Of a stretch of 64,000 nt of DNA, positions 1 through 10,487 are shown in pieces (within the stretch, counting starts at the first letter, position 1; the number at the start of each line of letters is the position of its first letter). Source of the DNA: Nelumbo lutea. Lineage: Eukaryota; Streptophyta; Magnoliopsida; Proteales; Nelumbonaceae. A program made the position numbers and the translations under genes. The DNA lies in assembly GCA_022828595.1 (NCBI GenBank), contig JAKGHH010000002.1, positions 62,902,383 to 62,966,382 of the forward strand. The letters are read 5' to 3'. The notes beneath the pieces were generated by a model. That model saw nothing but the letters and a program-made list of their open reading frames with translations, was not told where the DNA came from and did no database searches.

Positions 1-963
1 CATCATAATCTTACGAAAGACCAGGTTGCCGACCCGGAAGCTTCGTTGATTTACTCTGGCGTTGTAGTACCGAGCTACTTGCTGCTGGTAGGCCGCTGTC
101 CGGATGTGTGCGAGGTCCCTTACCTCGTCCAGTAGGTCAAGGTTGGTACGTAACTCATCTTCGTTCGTTTGATCGTCATATGTTTCTAGTCGCAATGTTG
201 GTACTTCGATTTCCGTCGGGATTACTGCTTCAGTGCCGTAGGTGAGGTTGAAGGGGGTTTCTCCCGTGGCGGTTTTTTCTATAGTTCGGTGAGCCCATAA
301 AACACTTGGTAGCTCTTCCGCCCACAACCCCTTAGCTCGATCTAGATGTGCTTTCAGTCACGTAGGATGGTTCTATTCATTATATATGTCTGACTGTTTG
401 CCTGCGGGTGCGCGACTGATGTGAAGTTCTGCCGAATCCCCATGTTCTGGCACCACTCTTGGAACTTGATATCCACGAACTGCTTACCGTTGTCGAAGAT
501 CAGTACCCGAGGTAACCCGAAGCGACATACTATGTTCTTCCAAAAGAAGTTCTGTATGTTTCGGGTCGTAACTGTTGCTAGAGGTTCGACTTCTATCCAC
601 TTTGTGAAGTAATCTACTGCCACCACTAGGAATTTTTCTCCCACCTTTTACCGGTGAGAATGGCCCCAGGAGGTCGATGCCCCATTGTGCAAAGGGCCAC
701 AGGCTGGCAAAGTATTTGAGGTCGGAAGCAGGTTGATGGTGGATATTGGCGTGCTTCTGACACTCGTCGCATTTTCTGACGAGCTCGACAGCTTCTGCCT
801 TCATCGTTGGCCAGTAGTATCCTTGTTGAAGTGCTTTTTGGGCAAGTGCTCTGCCCCCCAGGTGTCCGCCGCACAGACCTTCATGAGTGTCGTGGAGTAC
901 AAGCTCGACTTCGGCAGGTCGTAGGCAACGCAAGTAGGGGAGCGTGTAGGACCGTCGGTACAA
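1..963 (-). pseudogene. Integrase region of copy A (broken)
   Basis: Two overlapping reading frames (963 to 484 and 644 to 354) give an integrase split by a frameshift near 640. The first holds the zinc-binding part (H-EGLCGGHLGG ... CDEC) and the first catalytic Asp (WGIDLLGPF). The second holds VDYFTKWIE, the second catalytic Asp (IFDNGKQF) and the third-box region. There the expected catalytic Glu, 36 residues after the DN aspartate, reads as Tyr (SQTYIMNR). The C-terminal domain runs to base 1 in degraded form. In an active element this protein would insert the cDNA into chromosomes; this copy cannot. Copy B keeps Glu at this position but has a stop just before it. Confidence 0.85.
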
Positions 964-1213
964 CCGTTCATCGATTATGACGTATTTGGCTGCCTGGCGC
1001 TACATCCTCTTGGCCGCATTGCGGTCTGCAGGGAGGGTTCCATCTAGCAAGAAGCTCATGAGTGGGTCGATCTAGTTGGCTCTGCTTCGAGGATGGGAGC
1101 GACCTCCTCTGCCCCACCGAAAATACTAGGCCGAAGTAAGTCCTCTATGTACACGGTTCTCATGTTGTGACTTGTGCTGGCTAACCGGGACAGAGCGTCG
1201 GCCTCAGTGTTCT

Positions 1214-2249
1214 CTAACCTCGGGATTTGCCTGATGAAGTGTGACTGGAGTTGAGCAGGGCCTCTTTTACTTTCGCCAAGTATGCGATTATGGAGAGCTC
1301 GCGTGCTTCGTACTCGCCCGTAACCTGTTTGACCACGAGCTGGGAATCGCGGCAGATGACTAAGTGTTTTGCTCTTACCTTCTGCGCTAGGTTCAGCCCG
1401 GCTATCAGTGCTTCGTATTCTGCCTTGTTGTTAGATGCCACAAACTCAAAGCGTAGTGCGTATTCCAATTTTGTGCCACCCGGGCCGCATAAGACTATTC
1501 TAGCCCCGCTGCCTTGTTGGTTCAAGGAACCATCTACGTGAAGGATCCAGGGCTCCTCATCCCAGTTCGCGCTTGGCCTGACTAGGAGAGATGCCACACT
1601 GGCTGCTACTTCACAGGGTTCAGACTCTATTCGCTTGGGAGCTTCGGGTTCGCCCGAACTAGGGACATCGGGCTCAACCTGTTGAGGGTCTTCGAGGCTA
1701 AAAGTGCACTCGGTGATAAAATCTACTAAGGCTTGAGCCTTAATTGCGGTCCGTGGTTTGTACTGGAGATCGTACTCGCTGTTCGATGGCCCACTTCGTC
1801 AGCCGACCGAAGACCTCAGGCTTCAGCAAGACTTGTCTTAGGGGTTTTTCGGTTAAGACGACGGCGATGTGAGCTTGGAAGTACGGGCAGAGTTTTCGAG
1901 CTGAAATCACCAGTGCATACGCTATTTTTTCTATCTGCGGGTATCTCGTATCTACTCCCTACAGAATTTTACTAACGTAATAGACGGGCCGCTGGACCCG
2001 ATCTACTTCCTTTATTAGTATCGAACTGACCGCCTCGTCACTCGCCGAGAGGTATAGTTCTAAGACCTCACCCTCCTCGAGTCTGGCTAAGGTTGGCACA
2101 GTGGCAAGGTAGGTTTTTAGGGTGTCGATCGCGAGCTGGCAATCTTGGGTCCATTCGAACCCTTTGCCTTTGATTGCCTTAAAGAAAGGCAGGCAGCGGT
2201 CTGTCGATTTGGACATGAATCGGCTCAGGGCGGCTATGCGACCATTTAG
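1214..2249 (-). pseudogene. RNase H and second (Tat-type) RNase H of copy A
   Basis: The retroviral-type RNase H begins inside the frame ending near 1959 (FEWTQDCQLAIDTLKTYL, then ARLEEGEVLELYLS) and degrades into broken frames through about 1600. A second, separate RNase H follows at 1597-1214: WILHVDGSLNQQGSG, NNKAEYEALIAGL, CRDSQLVV. The Asp, Glu and Asp of the first three catalytic boxes are present; the last box (ADALSR in copy B) is interrupted. RNase H removes the RNA strand after first-strand cDNA synthesis. Possession of two RNase H modules separates Tat-type elements from most other plant gypsy lineages. Confidence 0.8.
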
Positions 2250-3061
2250 CCTTGGAACCCCTTTTACTTTTCGGGGTGGTTTCAAATCAAGGATGGCCTT
2301 TATTTTGTCCGGGTTGGCCTCAATACCGCGCCGGTTGAAAATGTACCCCAGAAATTTACCCGATGTGACACCGAAAACACACTTGTTTGGGTTTCGTCTC
2401 ATTCTATATTGACACAGAATTTGGAAAACTGAATCCAAGTCTTTTATTAATTCCCGCGAGAACTCTGTTTTGACGACCATGTCTTCTACATAACATTCTA
2501 TTTTCGTGCCGATTAAGGGCCGAAAAAGCTTATTTACAAGTCTTTGGAAGGTCCCCCAGCATTCTTTAGTACAAAGGGCATGACCTTGTAACAGTATAGG
2601 CCGAACTCGGTTATGAAGCTGGTTTTTTCGTCGTCGGACTGGTCCATCTTGATCTGGTTGTAGCCAGAATAGGCATCCAGGAAGCTTAGCAGTTCATGTC
2701 CGGAGGTCGCGTCCACTAGGCGGTAAATTTGGGGTAGGGGGAAGCAGTCTTTTGGACAAGCTCGATTCAGGTCGGTGTAGTCGATGCACATGCGCCTCTT
2801 GCCGTTAGTTTTTTTCACCAGCACTGGGTTGGCTACCTAGCTCGGGTAATGAACTTCCCTTATGAAGTCCGCCGTGAGGAGCTTTTCGACCGTTTTGTCG
2901 ACCGCCCTCCAGTGCTCCGGGGCTAAGTTGCGTTTCTTCTGTCTAATGGGTCTGACTACAGGGTCAATGTTAAGTTTGTGAGTTATAAGGCCAGGGTCAA
3001 TACCGGGCATATCTGCCACGAACCATGCAAAAATATCTAAATTTTGAAGTAAGAAACTCAC
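2250..3061 (-). pseudogene. Reverse transcriptase of copy A, altered active site
   Basis: Three consecutive frames (3061-2837, 2824-2534, 2480 downward) cover the RT domain. Recognisable blocks are PVRPIRQKKRNLAPEHW, the start of the palm (LVKKTNGKRRMCIDYTDLN, ACPKDCFPLP), FLDAYSGYNQIKM and the region after GLKNAG (here VLKNAG). The catalytic box that should read YVDD reads CYVEDMVVK at about 2470-2500, so one of the paired catalytic aspartates is Glu. A stop separates the first two frames (WVANPVL box) and a frameshift follows the third block. The enzyme would have copied element RNA into DNA; this copy is dead. Confidence 0.85.
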
Positions 3062-3167
3062 CAGTTTGGTTCGTAGAGGCTCCTTAACAAAAGCACCAAT
3101 CTGTAGCGTTCGCGTTGGATCTGTAGTCGAGGTCTGTTTCCTCAGTGGGCGAAGCTCGTTCCTCGCC

Positions 3168-3821
3168 CTACTCCGCAGGCCGCTCCAGTTCGAGGTCGTC
3201 GGCTGCCTTGGTTTTTCCCTTTAGGGCGGCGACATAGCATTTGCGGGACTCAAGTTGGTCACCCTGCGCTCCCCCCACACCGAAGTCCGTGGGGAACTTC
3301 ATTGCCAGATAATAGGTCGAGACCACTGCACGTAGAATGTGCATAATTGGCCGCCCTATTATGGCGTTGTATGGGGAGGGGGTCGCGACCACCAGGAAAT
3401 CGTGGTTGAGTCTTACCACACAAGGCCATGTGTCGACTTCCACAGGTATTGTTATCTTCCCCAGGGGCTTGACTTCCTCTCCACTGAAGCCCACCAGAGG
3501 AGTGTGCGCGGGCTTCAACTCGTTTCTTTGCAACTGTAGTTGGTCGAACGCCAATTTGAAGAGGATGTCCGCCGAACTGCCTGAGTCCACAAGCGCAAGA
3601 CCTCGAAGTTGTTGATCCTTAGCTTTATGACGAGCGCGACATCGTGGAGATAGTGAACACCTCGCACGTCGTCTTCTGTGAAAAAGATAGGTTCTTCCGT
3701 CTTCGGCCTCTTTGGAGGATTCTGCTCTTCTCAGGCCACCTCGCGAACTAACGTCCGTGCTGCTGCTGAAGTGCAACCTGCTACTACCGAACCGCCCACT
3801 ATCACGTGGATGGTTCCCCAA
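3168..3821 (-). pseudogene. Aspartic protease region of copy A
   Basis: The frame carries the retropepsin active-site motif (ALVDSGSSADILFKLAF) followed by the flap-like PLVGFSGEEVKPLGKITIPV block and IIGRPIMHILRAVVSTYYLAMKFPT, all typical of plant gypsy proteases. The segment before the active site is out of frame relative to copy B, which shows a frameshift at about 3600-3650. The protease would release gag and pol products from the polyprotein. It lies between gag and RT as expected for gypsy elements. Confidence 0.8.
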
Positions 3822-3857
3822 ACTGGCCTCTCTTCTAGGGGAGGTTGCTGCAAAGCT

Positions 3858-5636
3858 TCAGCCAGTCTGCTGCTCGACTCGGGGACATCCTTCCCGCCAA
3901 CCTGCTTTATTACTATTGTCATTATGTACAAAATTTCTCAAGTACCCGCGACGGATGAGTCCCTCTATCTCGTCACGGAGATTATTACATTGCTCGGTAA
4001 TATGACCGTGATCTTTATGAAAACTACAGTATAGATTTTTGTTCCTTTCGTTTAGGTTGCTCTTTAGGCGAGGTGGCCACTTTATGTAGGGGGCGTCCTT
4101 GATCATCATCAAGATCTCGGTCTACCTTGTGTTCAACGGCGTGTAATCTATTCGAACTACTAAGGGAGCTCGAGACGGCTGGCTTGGATTCGTCTCTCGG
4201 GTTTGGCTTCTTTTGTCGCCTGGGTTGGAGGGCTCGCCTTCTCTTTTTCTTTTTTCAACCCCGCCTTCGGTTCTTTGGTTGATCTCTTCCTCTGTTCTCG
4301 TGAATTTGTCCGCAAGCTTAAGGAAGTCGGCCACGGTTGCTGGCTGGCTCGCCACCATGTGCCATTTGAATTCTTTGTGCGTTACCCCTCTTTTGGCCGC
4401 TACGAGCTGTACCGTGGGGTATAACCGAGGGATCTGCAAGCATGCTTCATTGAACCGCTTGATGTAGCTCTGGATGGGTTCTCCTTCTCTTTGGACTACC
4501 CTGAAGATACTTTCCTCGGTTCTGGGACACCGCTTGTTGGTAACAAAGTGTGTGGTGAAGATCTGCACGAACTGGGCCCAGCTTCTTATTGACCCGGAAG
4601 CTAGGTTCCGGTACTAGGTGCGGACCACCCCCCTGAAGGTGGTGGTGAAGGCCACGCACATGCATGACTCACTAGCCCTAGTGAGGTGAATTTGTGATTG
4701 GAATGCGTCAACGTAGTCGTTGGGGTCAAAGGACCCATCATACTTGTCCAGAGATTGAAGTTTGAAGTCTCCAGGCAAGGGGACTGCCAGAAGTTCTGAT
4801 GAAAGGGGGGAAGGGACTGAGAGAATTGGAACGGTTTTTACCTCGTCCGAGCTCGTCTCTTCCTTGCCTCTGAGCTCGGGTAGGACATGGGTAGCAGTTC
4901 GGCGACTTCGTCGGTGCCTTCTTTGAGCGGGCATGGTGCTGGCGTTGCTGGCCTCCGTGTTGCGGAGCTCGATGGGCTTGGAATGCTGGCCTGCTGCTAG
5001 GGTGCTGATCCGGTTCTCCCTGAGTGGGAACTCAGGCTTGGAGCACCGAGGTGACTTTGTGGGCGAGGTTCCTGACCCACCTGCGAGCTGCGAGCTGCGA
5101 GGCGGGGGCGATTTTTCTTTGCTTTCGGCCTGGGGATGAGGCCTGGCTATTAGGGGGGTTCTGGGGTTGGGAAGCTTCTCCTCGGTGAGGTCGTCCACCT
5201 TGAGGGGAGGCCTTAACCGGCTTCGAAACAGGGTGTCGGGGGGGTGGGGGGGGAGCGGTGACTGGTTTAGGTGTAGCTAAGGGAACTGTTGCTGGTAATG
5301 GTGCTGGGAGAGGTGGCGCAGTACTTGGTGTTGCTGGAGTTGTTGCATTTGGGCTTGCATTGCCCGCATGCATTGTATTAGATTATCCAGCTGGTTCTGG
5401 CGGGTTGCCAGTGGAACAGCAGTTGGTTCAGCGAAGTTCGTTTCAATAGGGAGTGGAAGAGGGATGTTCAACGAAGGAGGGTTCAGGGGCACCACTACTT
5501 GTGTCACATTCAAACTGATGATCCCATCCACTGAAAGAGGGATGGTGAACTGCCCGATGCACACCGCGGGAACATGGAGTTGCTCTCCGGTGGTGGCCAT
5601 TTCTGTTCCACATCCGGCACTGTTGGAGGAGGCCAT
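3858..5636 (-). pseudogene. gag region of copy A
   Basis: The start chosen is the Met at 5636 (MASSNSAGCGTEMATT), equivalent to the copy B start. A Gln-rich and then Pro-rich basic N-terminal part (5636-5032) leads to the conserved capsid core: YDGSFDPNDYVDAFQSQ, REGEPIQSYIKRFNEACLQI, KEFKWHMVASQPATVADFLKLADKF. A nucleocapsid zinc knuckle of the unusual form C-x2-H-x4-H-x4-C (CSFHKDHGHITEQC) follows near 3990-4030. At least four frame changes or stops break the gene, for example the stop after VVRT at 4614. Gag would form the virus-like particle. Confidence 0.85.
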
Positions 5637-5689
5637 GGGTGTTGGAGTTTTTGAAAGAAGGGTAGGTAAGAGAGATTTAGAGGGAGGCT

Positions 5690-5720
5690 TTTAGAAGTGA
5701 TTTCCACAGACGGCACCAAT
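5690..5720 (-). other. Primer-binding region of copy A
   Basis: Directly inside the LTR, the minus strand reads TGGTGCCGTCTGTGGAAATC after a two-base spacer. Copy B has TGGCGACGTCTGTGGGAAAG at the same place, so the family form is close to TGGCGCCGTCTGTGGGAA. The first nine bases resemble the complement of the 3' end of a plant tRNA-Asp; the rest does not, so the primer tRNA is not certain. Confidence 0.6.
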
Positions 5721-6576
5721 TGATGGAGAGCAATCCGGCCGGTTTTAGCTGTCAACGATTTCGCCTCTGACTGGAGCGACGGGGAGCCTGAAAACGGAGA
5801 AGATGAGGGACTGCGGGGGGAACCCGGTGGGATAGCTCCGAAGCTCAAGTTAGTATTCTCTCAAAGGCAAAGTAAAGACTAGATGGCGCAAAGTTCACAT
5901 ACCTTGTTGTTGGGGGTAGGGGGCCTTTTATAATCACTTCGAGCACTCACTCCGAAGCCCCTGTCAGGTCGGGTATGATTACCCTTGCTTCTGTCAGTTC
6001 GGGTGTTGTCCTTTCTGCTGGGACAGAACAGCCACTACTCTTTTTCGAAGCCGTCTCTGTAATTGGAGATGGCGGTGTTAGGAGGCGGTTGCAGGTGACC
6101 GTTTGGAACGCGACCGTCAAGCGTCAGATCCCAAGTCAGTCAGGTGCATCGCCCTTGGGTACGGACTTCCTCGGTGTCAAGCATGGTACGGTTTCCTTGT
6201 TTTTGGCGTCCTGGGGGCGATGTGGTGGAGCGGTGAGCGAGGCGAAGTCTTGAGTTCGGAGGTGTCCTATATTGCTAAGGTAGGCCAGCTCGGCGAGGTG
6301 TGTCCTGAGCTGCTACAAGGCAGGCCAGTTCGGCGAGGTGTGTCCCGAACTGTTACATGCAGGCCAGTTCGGCGACGTGTGTCCCAAACCGTTACATGCA
6401 GGCCAGCTCGGGTGACTGCGGCTTGGGGCCGAAGGGAGAGTTTGGGCTCCTAGTAGGGAGTTCGGTCCGCTGGTTTCTCCCCTTGATGCTCGCGCCTTAG
6501 GCGTGCTTTTATGCCAAGCTGTTGCCTTTGCCATGTGTTGCGTAACTGTGAGGTCGGGCCAAATCTTCCTTCATCA
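5721..6576 (-). repeat. 5' LTR of copy A
   Basis: The LTR begins TGATG and ends CATCA on the plus strand, a short terminal inverted repeat. It is recognisably the same as the copy B LTRs (856 bp here, 921 and 887 bp there). On the minus strand a TATA box (TATAAAAGG, plus 5924-5932) defines U3 to the right and R-U5 to the left. U3 carries three 40-bp tandem units. The G-box found in copy B is changed to CATGTG here. The flanking five bases outside the element are ATGCC. Confidence 0.9.
6283..6410. repeat. 39-40 bp tandem repeat in the LTR of copy A
   Basis: Units start at 6283, 6323 and 6362, with a partial unit at 6401. Each opens GGCCAGYTCGGCGA and ends near TTACATGCA or CTACAAGGCA. Copy B LTRs carry five full units at the same place, so the array length varies within the family. 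Confidence 0.85.
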
Positions 6577-6584
6577 ATGCCTAT

Positions 6585-6885
6585 CTTCTTTCTCTCTCTC
6601 TTCTTCCTCCCCCTATCATTGCCACAATGAATATCGTCAACTATTGGTATTGTTCTGTCTCTCTTCTTCCTCTCCTCTCATTTTTCTTTCTTCCTCTCTC
6701 CCCCTCGTCTTCCTCTCCTCTCATTTTTCTTTCTTCCTCTCTCCCCCTCGTCTTCCTCTCCTCTCATTTTTCTTTCTTCTTCTCTTCTTCCAAATCTCTA
6801 CTGCTGCCAATGTAAAAACAACCGAACAATTCTTCTTTCTTCTCCTTCCTTTTCTTCTCATTCTTCCAAATCTCCGTTGCAAACA
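6585..6885. repeat. Pyrimidine-rich tract with 43-bp minisatellite
   Basis: About 300 bp of almost pure CT on the plus strand directly beside the copy A LTR. Within it a 43-bp unit starting CTTCCTCTCCTCTCATTTTT repeats at 6666, 6709 and 6752, the last incomplete. Open frames here are low-complexity artefacts. Confidence 0.85.
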
Positions 6886-8640
6886 AGTGCAAAAGTAAAA
6901 TGATGGCCAATTCCGATTTAACTTCTAATTACATCAAAATGGTAACAATCATAATTCAATTATGTTTCTCGTCTGAACCAAAACAATCTTATTCCTAGGG
7001 ATTCTGATTTTGATTTCGGTTCTGATCATGAACCAAATCGACCCTTAAAAATACAGTATACCAGGCTTAATTTGCACTAAACATATTTGTATATTAGAGT
7101 TATTCATAAGATGTAAGTAATTTTTTCAACTTGTCATTGACTCGACTGCTTGGTAAATTGTTACCTTTGTTAGTAAAAAACATTTGTATTAAGCCATATT
7201 AATCCATATTACATACCTTGTTTCTAGTAAATCTATAATTGTAAAAAAAAGAGGTTTGTCCGTGAGTTTGGCTTTATCCATTACTTTTGTTGGTTTGAGT
7301 TTGGTTTTATTCAACGTGGATACATTGGTCAGGGTCTGGTTATTGGGTCAAACGGTTTGACCATTCAAACTGAATTCTTAACTCATTCTGACAGAAAAAA
7401 ATAAATAAAAATCAAAAAAATAAAAAACGATTAAAACTGTTCAAACAATTCAAATGATTAATCGCCCGATTCAACAATTCGTTAACCAAAATCAACGATT
7501 TTAAGGGAAAATCCGGTTTTAGAGGAAAACAGAACCGATCAGAAGAATGTTGTGGGTAATTACACTTTTTACGCCACCCCGTGTAGGGTTACAATTCAAA
7601 TTGACCCAAATTAACCTTTTAAACTACTTTGGATTCAGGCTTTCGAATCGGACCTACTCAAATTTTGACAAAAACTAACCCTAACCCTGGTACTAATCCT
7701 ATTATTAATTAATCGGATGCATATAGTCTAACCTAATTCCAATTGTAACCAAATAAAGCCTTATTCCAACTATACAGGTCTGCTACTGCAACATGAACCT
7801 TATTCTGCCATTCGACATTCTTTAATGCATACCCATTGTCAATTATGAGAAGGATTATAACCAGGTTGGAGGAATCTACTTATGTTTAGATCTAATTTGG
7901 ATATTCGGACATTCCAATCCGATGCTATTCATTGGATTTTGATCAAATTTGGATATTATATACATGATTTTTTAATTGTTGTTAATCCGGATGGTTGGAC
8001 CATTCGGCCTGTGAACTGTTCAGACAATCGGTTCTATTTTACCCTAAATTTGGTTTTTGGCCAAAATCCGTTAAATTGGTCGGACAGTTAAACCATCGAC
8101 TCGTTCAATGGTTTTTGGTCATTTTTATTTTAATTATTTTTTAAATTTTTTTGTCAGAATTGGCCATCCGTTCAAACTAAACGGTCGAACCGTCAACTCA
8201 AAAACCGATGGCCAGAACAGTTCTGGTTTCAGGTCATTTTTTAACACATTGATTATATATCCTTAATAAATTAAACTAAAAACAACCAAAATATTATATT
8301 TATCAAAAATAAATCAGAAATGACTCACATATAACATTTTATTATAAAAATAAAAAATATTATGGCACTTCAATTTATGAGCCTTTGATGAAAATAAGAT
8401 ATTGAAATCAAAATCAACTTTATCAATAAATATATGCTAATTTTATATAGAAATATGCATATACGTACTTACTAATAAAGGAATAAATGCAAAATTAAGC
8501 TTATAGAGAAATGCCTTAAAAACAAGAGGTTTTAAAATAAGTATGACTAAAACAAAGTATATAACATGTAAATTTAGTAATAATAGGAATGTAAATCAAA
8601 ATACATTTAGGATTGGAGACTAAGAGATACTCAATTTTTT
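6886..8640. repeat. AT-rich non-coding DNA with an inverted repeat pair
   Basis: No gene is visible. Two related segments face each other: 7335-7545 (plus) and 8020-8215 (minus). Both contain a CTGACARAAAAAA-like stretch and runs of AACCG/CGGTT-rich words, like a dispersed plant repeat also seen at 36745-37050. They might be the ends of one ~880 bp element or two separate insertions. Confidence 0.4.
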
Positions 8641-9595
8641 GTACCTTGATTCAATAATTCATAACGAGGAGGATATCACCCAAAGAATTAAAGCAAGTTT
8701 GGCAAACTAGATGGGCCCATCTTGACTTACGTTTGATAAGAGAATACCATTTGAATTAAAAGTAAAATTCTATAAAATAGATGTAAGACCAACTATGTTG
8801 TATAGAGTTGAGTGTTGCACATTCATAAAATAACATGTTCAGAAAATGAGTGTAGCACAATGCAAATGCTAAGATGAATGAATGATAAAAAACTAGAAAG
8901 GATAAGATTAGGAATGAAATCATCCATAGAAACCTAGGAGTATTTCTAATAAGTGATAAAATGAGAGAGAATAGCTAGATAGACTAAGTGGGTGTTTGGC
9001 ATCGATGTCGTTTTCTGAGAAAACGGTGCCACATCAGAAAAAGCGGTACTTTAGAAAACGACATCTTGTTTGGTACCATTTTTTCAGGGGGGGTGGAATG
9101 TTGCTTCAGACCACACCTTGGAAATCGGGAAAGTGTGGTTTGAAGTTACACCAAATTCATTGTTTTCTCAAAAAACAGCTCGTAGCTGCCAACAGTGCAA
9201 TGATGTGGCATTATCTTGGAAGTTGAATAATATGACCAATGATAAAAATGATTCTATAGTGTTGTTTTCCCAAAAAATAACCTATGTAGCAGCACCGCTT
9301 CCAAACAAAAAACGTGTTTATAACCCACACATGCCCAGCACCGTTTTATGAGAAAACGGTGCGATATTCCCAGCATCGGTGTCAAACACCTACTAAGATG
9401 GTTTGGTCACATGCATAGAAGACAAGGGACCAGAAGAGATAGGAGTAGACTAGTAAGAACATTGGTCAAACTAGAAGAAAAAAAAAACAGATTTAAACAT
9501 TAATAATTATAAATCTAACTTCAAATAAAAGAAATCGGCAAAACAGGATTCATGTATCATATAATTGGAATAAGGCATGCGTGATGATGATGTCG
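8640..9595 (+). mobile_element. RTE-type LINE relic (3' end), split by a MITE
   Basis: Translation in shifting frames gives the C-terminal reverse-transcriptase words typical of plant RTE-type LINEs: ITQRIKASLA, KVKFYKIDVRPTMLYRVECC, QKMSVAQ, and after the MITE WFGHMHRRQGTRRDR. The 3' end is AATTGGAATAAGGCATGCG followed by a GATGATGATG tail. The same 3' domain and tail occur in the second relic at 62253-62997. Stops and frameshifts are abundant. The element is interrupted between GACTAAG and ATGGTTTGG by the MITE at 8989-9391. Confidence 0.7.
8989..9391. mobile_element. 403-bp MITE nested in the RTE LINE relic
   Basis: The left end (GGTGTTTGGCATCGATG at 8991) and the reverse complement of the right end (GGTGTTTGACACCGATG) are near-identical terminal inverted repeats. 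ACTAAG flanks both sides (8983-8988 and 9392-9397), a target duplication. Inside, the GAAAACGGTGC word recurs near both ends in inverted positions. The related LINE at 62755-62775 shows the uninterrupted site. The TIR and a target duplication of 6-8 bp suggest a hAT-like family. The open frames inside are not genes. Confidence 0.8.
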
Positions 9596-9618
9596 ATAAT
9601 ATGTATACTTATGTTTCT

Positions 9619-10140
9619 GTTATTGGACTTAAAACCCGGGCCAATGAGTAACTACCACATGACCCACGTCAGAGCGAAAATTGGTAAATTCGTCAACAAG
9701 CTGGCCATAATGCAACAGTCGGCCGTTACGAGCAACTAACCTATCAAGTCACCAATTGTCACACTTTTATAGCAGATTAAGACCAGGCAATGTGGGTTAT
9801 TGTGCCATTGTGGGTAAAGAATGTGGACCAACTTTACATCTGCACCTAACGGCCCTTTCCTTTCCTGTAAATAGGACATTTACCCCCAATGGAACACTCT
9901 CTTAGCATTCCTTTTCTTCGTTTCTCTTACTCTCCAATCACTCAGGTAGGTCACTTTGTACCCTCAACTAGTCCCCTCGATCTCCCTGGCTCCCACTTCT
10001 ACATCTCAACTACTTGAGTGTTCCCCCGGGAGGGACAGAGGCCTCCAACCTGTTTTTGTAATCACAGGTGACTCAATTACCGTACTCTTTGGATGCGCTC
10101 CCAATTTTTCTTAAGATGAGATTTGGTGACAAGACCGTGT
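9619..10140 (+). repeat. Probable gypsy LTR relic (plus orientation)
   Basis: The segment opens TGTTATTGG and contains a degenerate TATA region (CCTGTAAATAGGACATTTACC near 9866-9890). It then has CTACTTGAGTGTTCCCCCGG, a GGCCTCC block and TTGTAATCACAGGTGACTC, the arrangement seen in many plant gypsy R-U5 regions, including copy A (AACTTGAGCTTCGGAG). A possible primer-binding site, ATTTGGTGACAAGACC, follows near 10120-10136. No coding region of the same element follows, so it is a solo LTR or a truncated 5' end. Confidence 0.45.
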
Positions 10141-10487
10141 TTACATCGTTCTCATAGTTCCTTACAGTTTAAGAGGAGTAAAAATATAAATATATACCAA
10201 ATAATATAAAATAGGAGATTTTGCACTCTATACATTGGTATTTATACTCTTCCTAAATTGAGACAGCTTTTCATTTCCCCATGAAAAATGTGGTAAAACT
10301 CTATGAGAATGGTGCGAGTACTAAATCCGATATTGTTTTTTCCTTGCTTGTTGAACCGAGCAGCATCAGAATTAGATTGGAATGAATTCAAATTCAATCC
10401 AGTTATAAACAGATCTTGTTTTGAAAACCAAATTTGATTGACCCCTTCAATCAGCACACACCGACATATACACTCTCAACTATCACG

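Larger units (their letters stand above)
1..6576 (-). mobile_element. Ty3/gypsy (Tat-type) LTR retrotransposon, copy A, cut by window edge
   Basis: Reading right to left on the minus strand, one LTR (5721-6576) is followed by a primer-binding region, gag, protease, reverse transcriptase, RNase H, a second RNase H and integrase. The window ends inside the integrase C-terminal region, so the antisense gene and 3' LTR seen in copy B are not visible. Domain order with integrase last is Ty3/gypsy; the second RNase H upstream of integrase is a Tat-lineage trait. Position 1 aligns with about 47154 of copy B, and the internal regions run nearly colinear. The coding region is split by many frameshifts and stops, so this is an inactive relic. 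The host flank begins at 6577. Confidence 0.9.

Noticed and set aside
8996..9351. Open frames within the 403-bp MITE
   Set aside because: The element is non-coding; the frames contain the terminal repeats.
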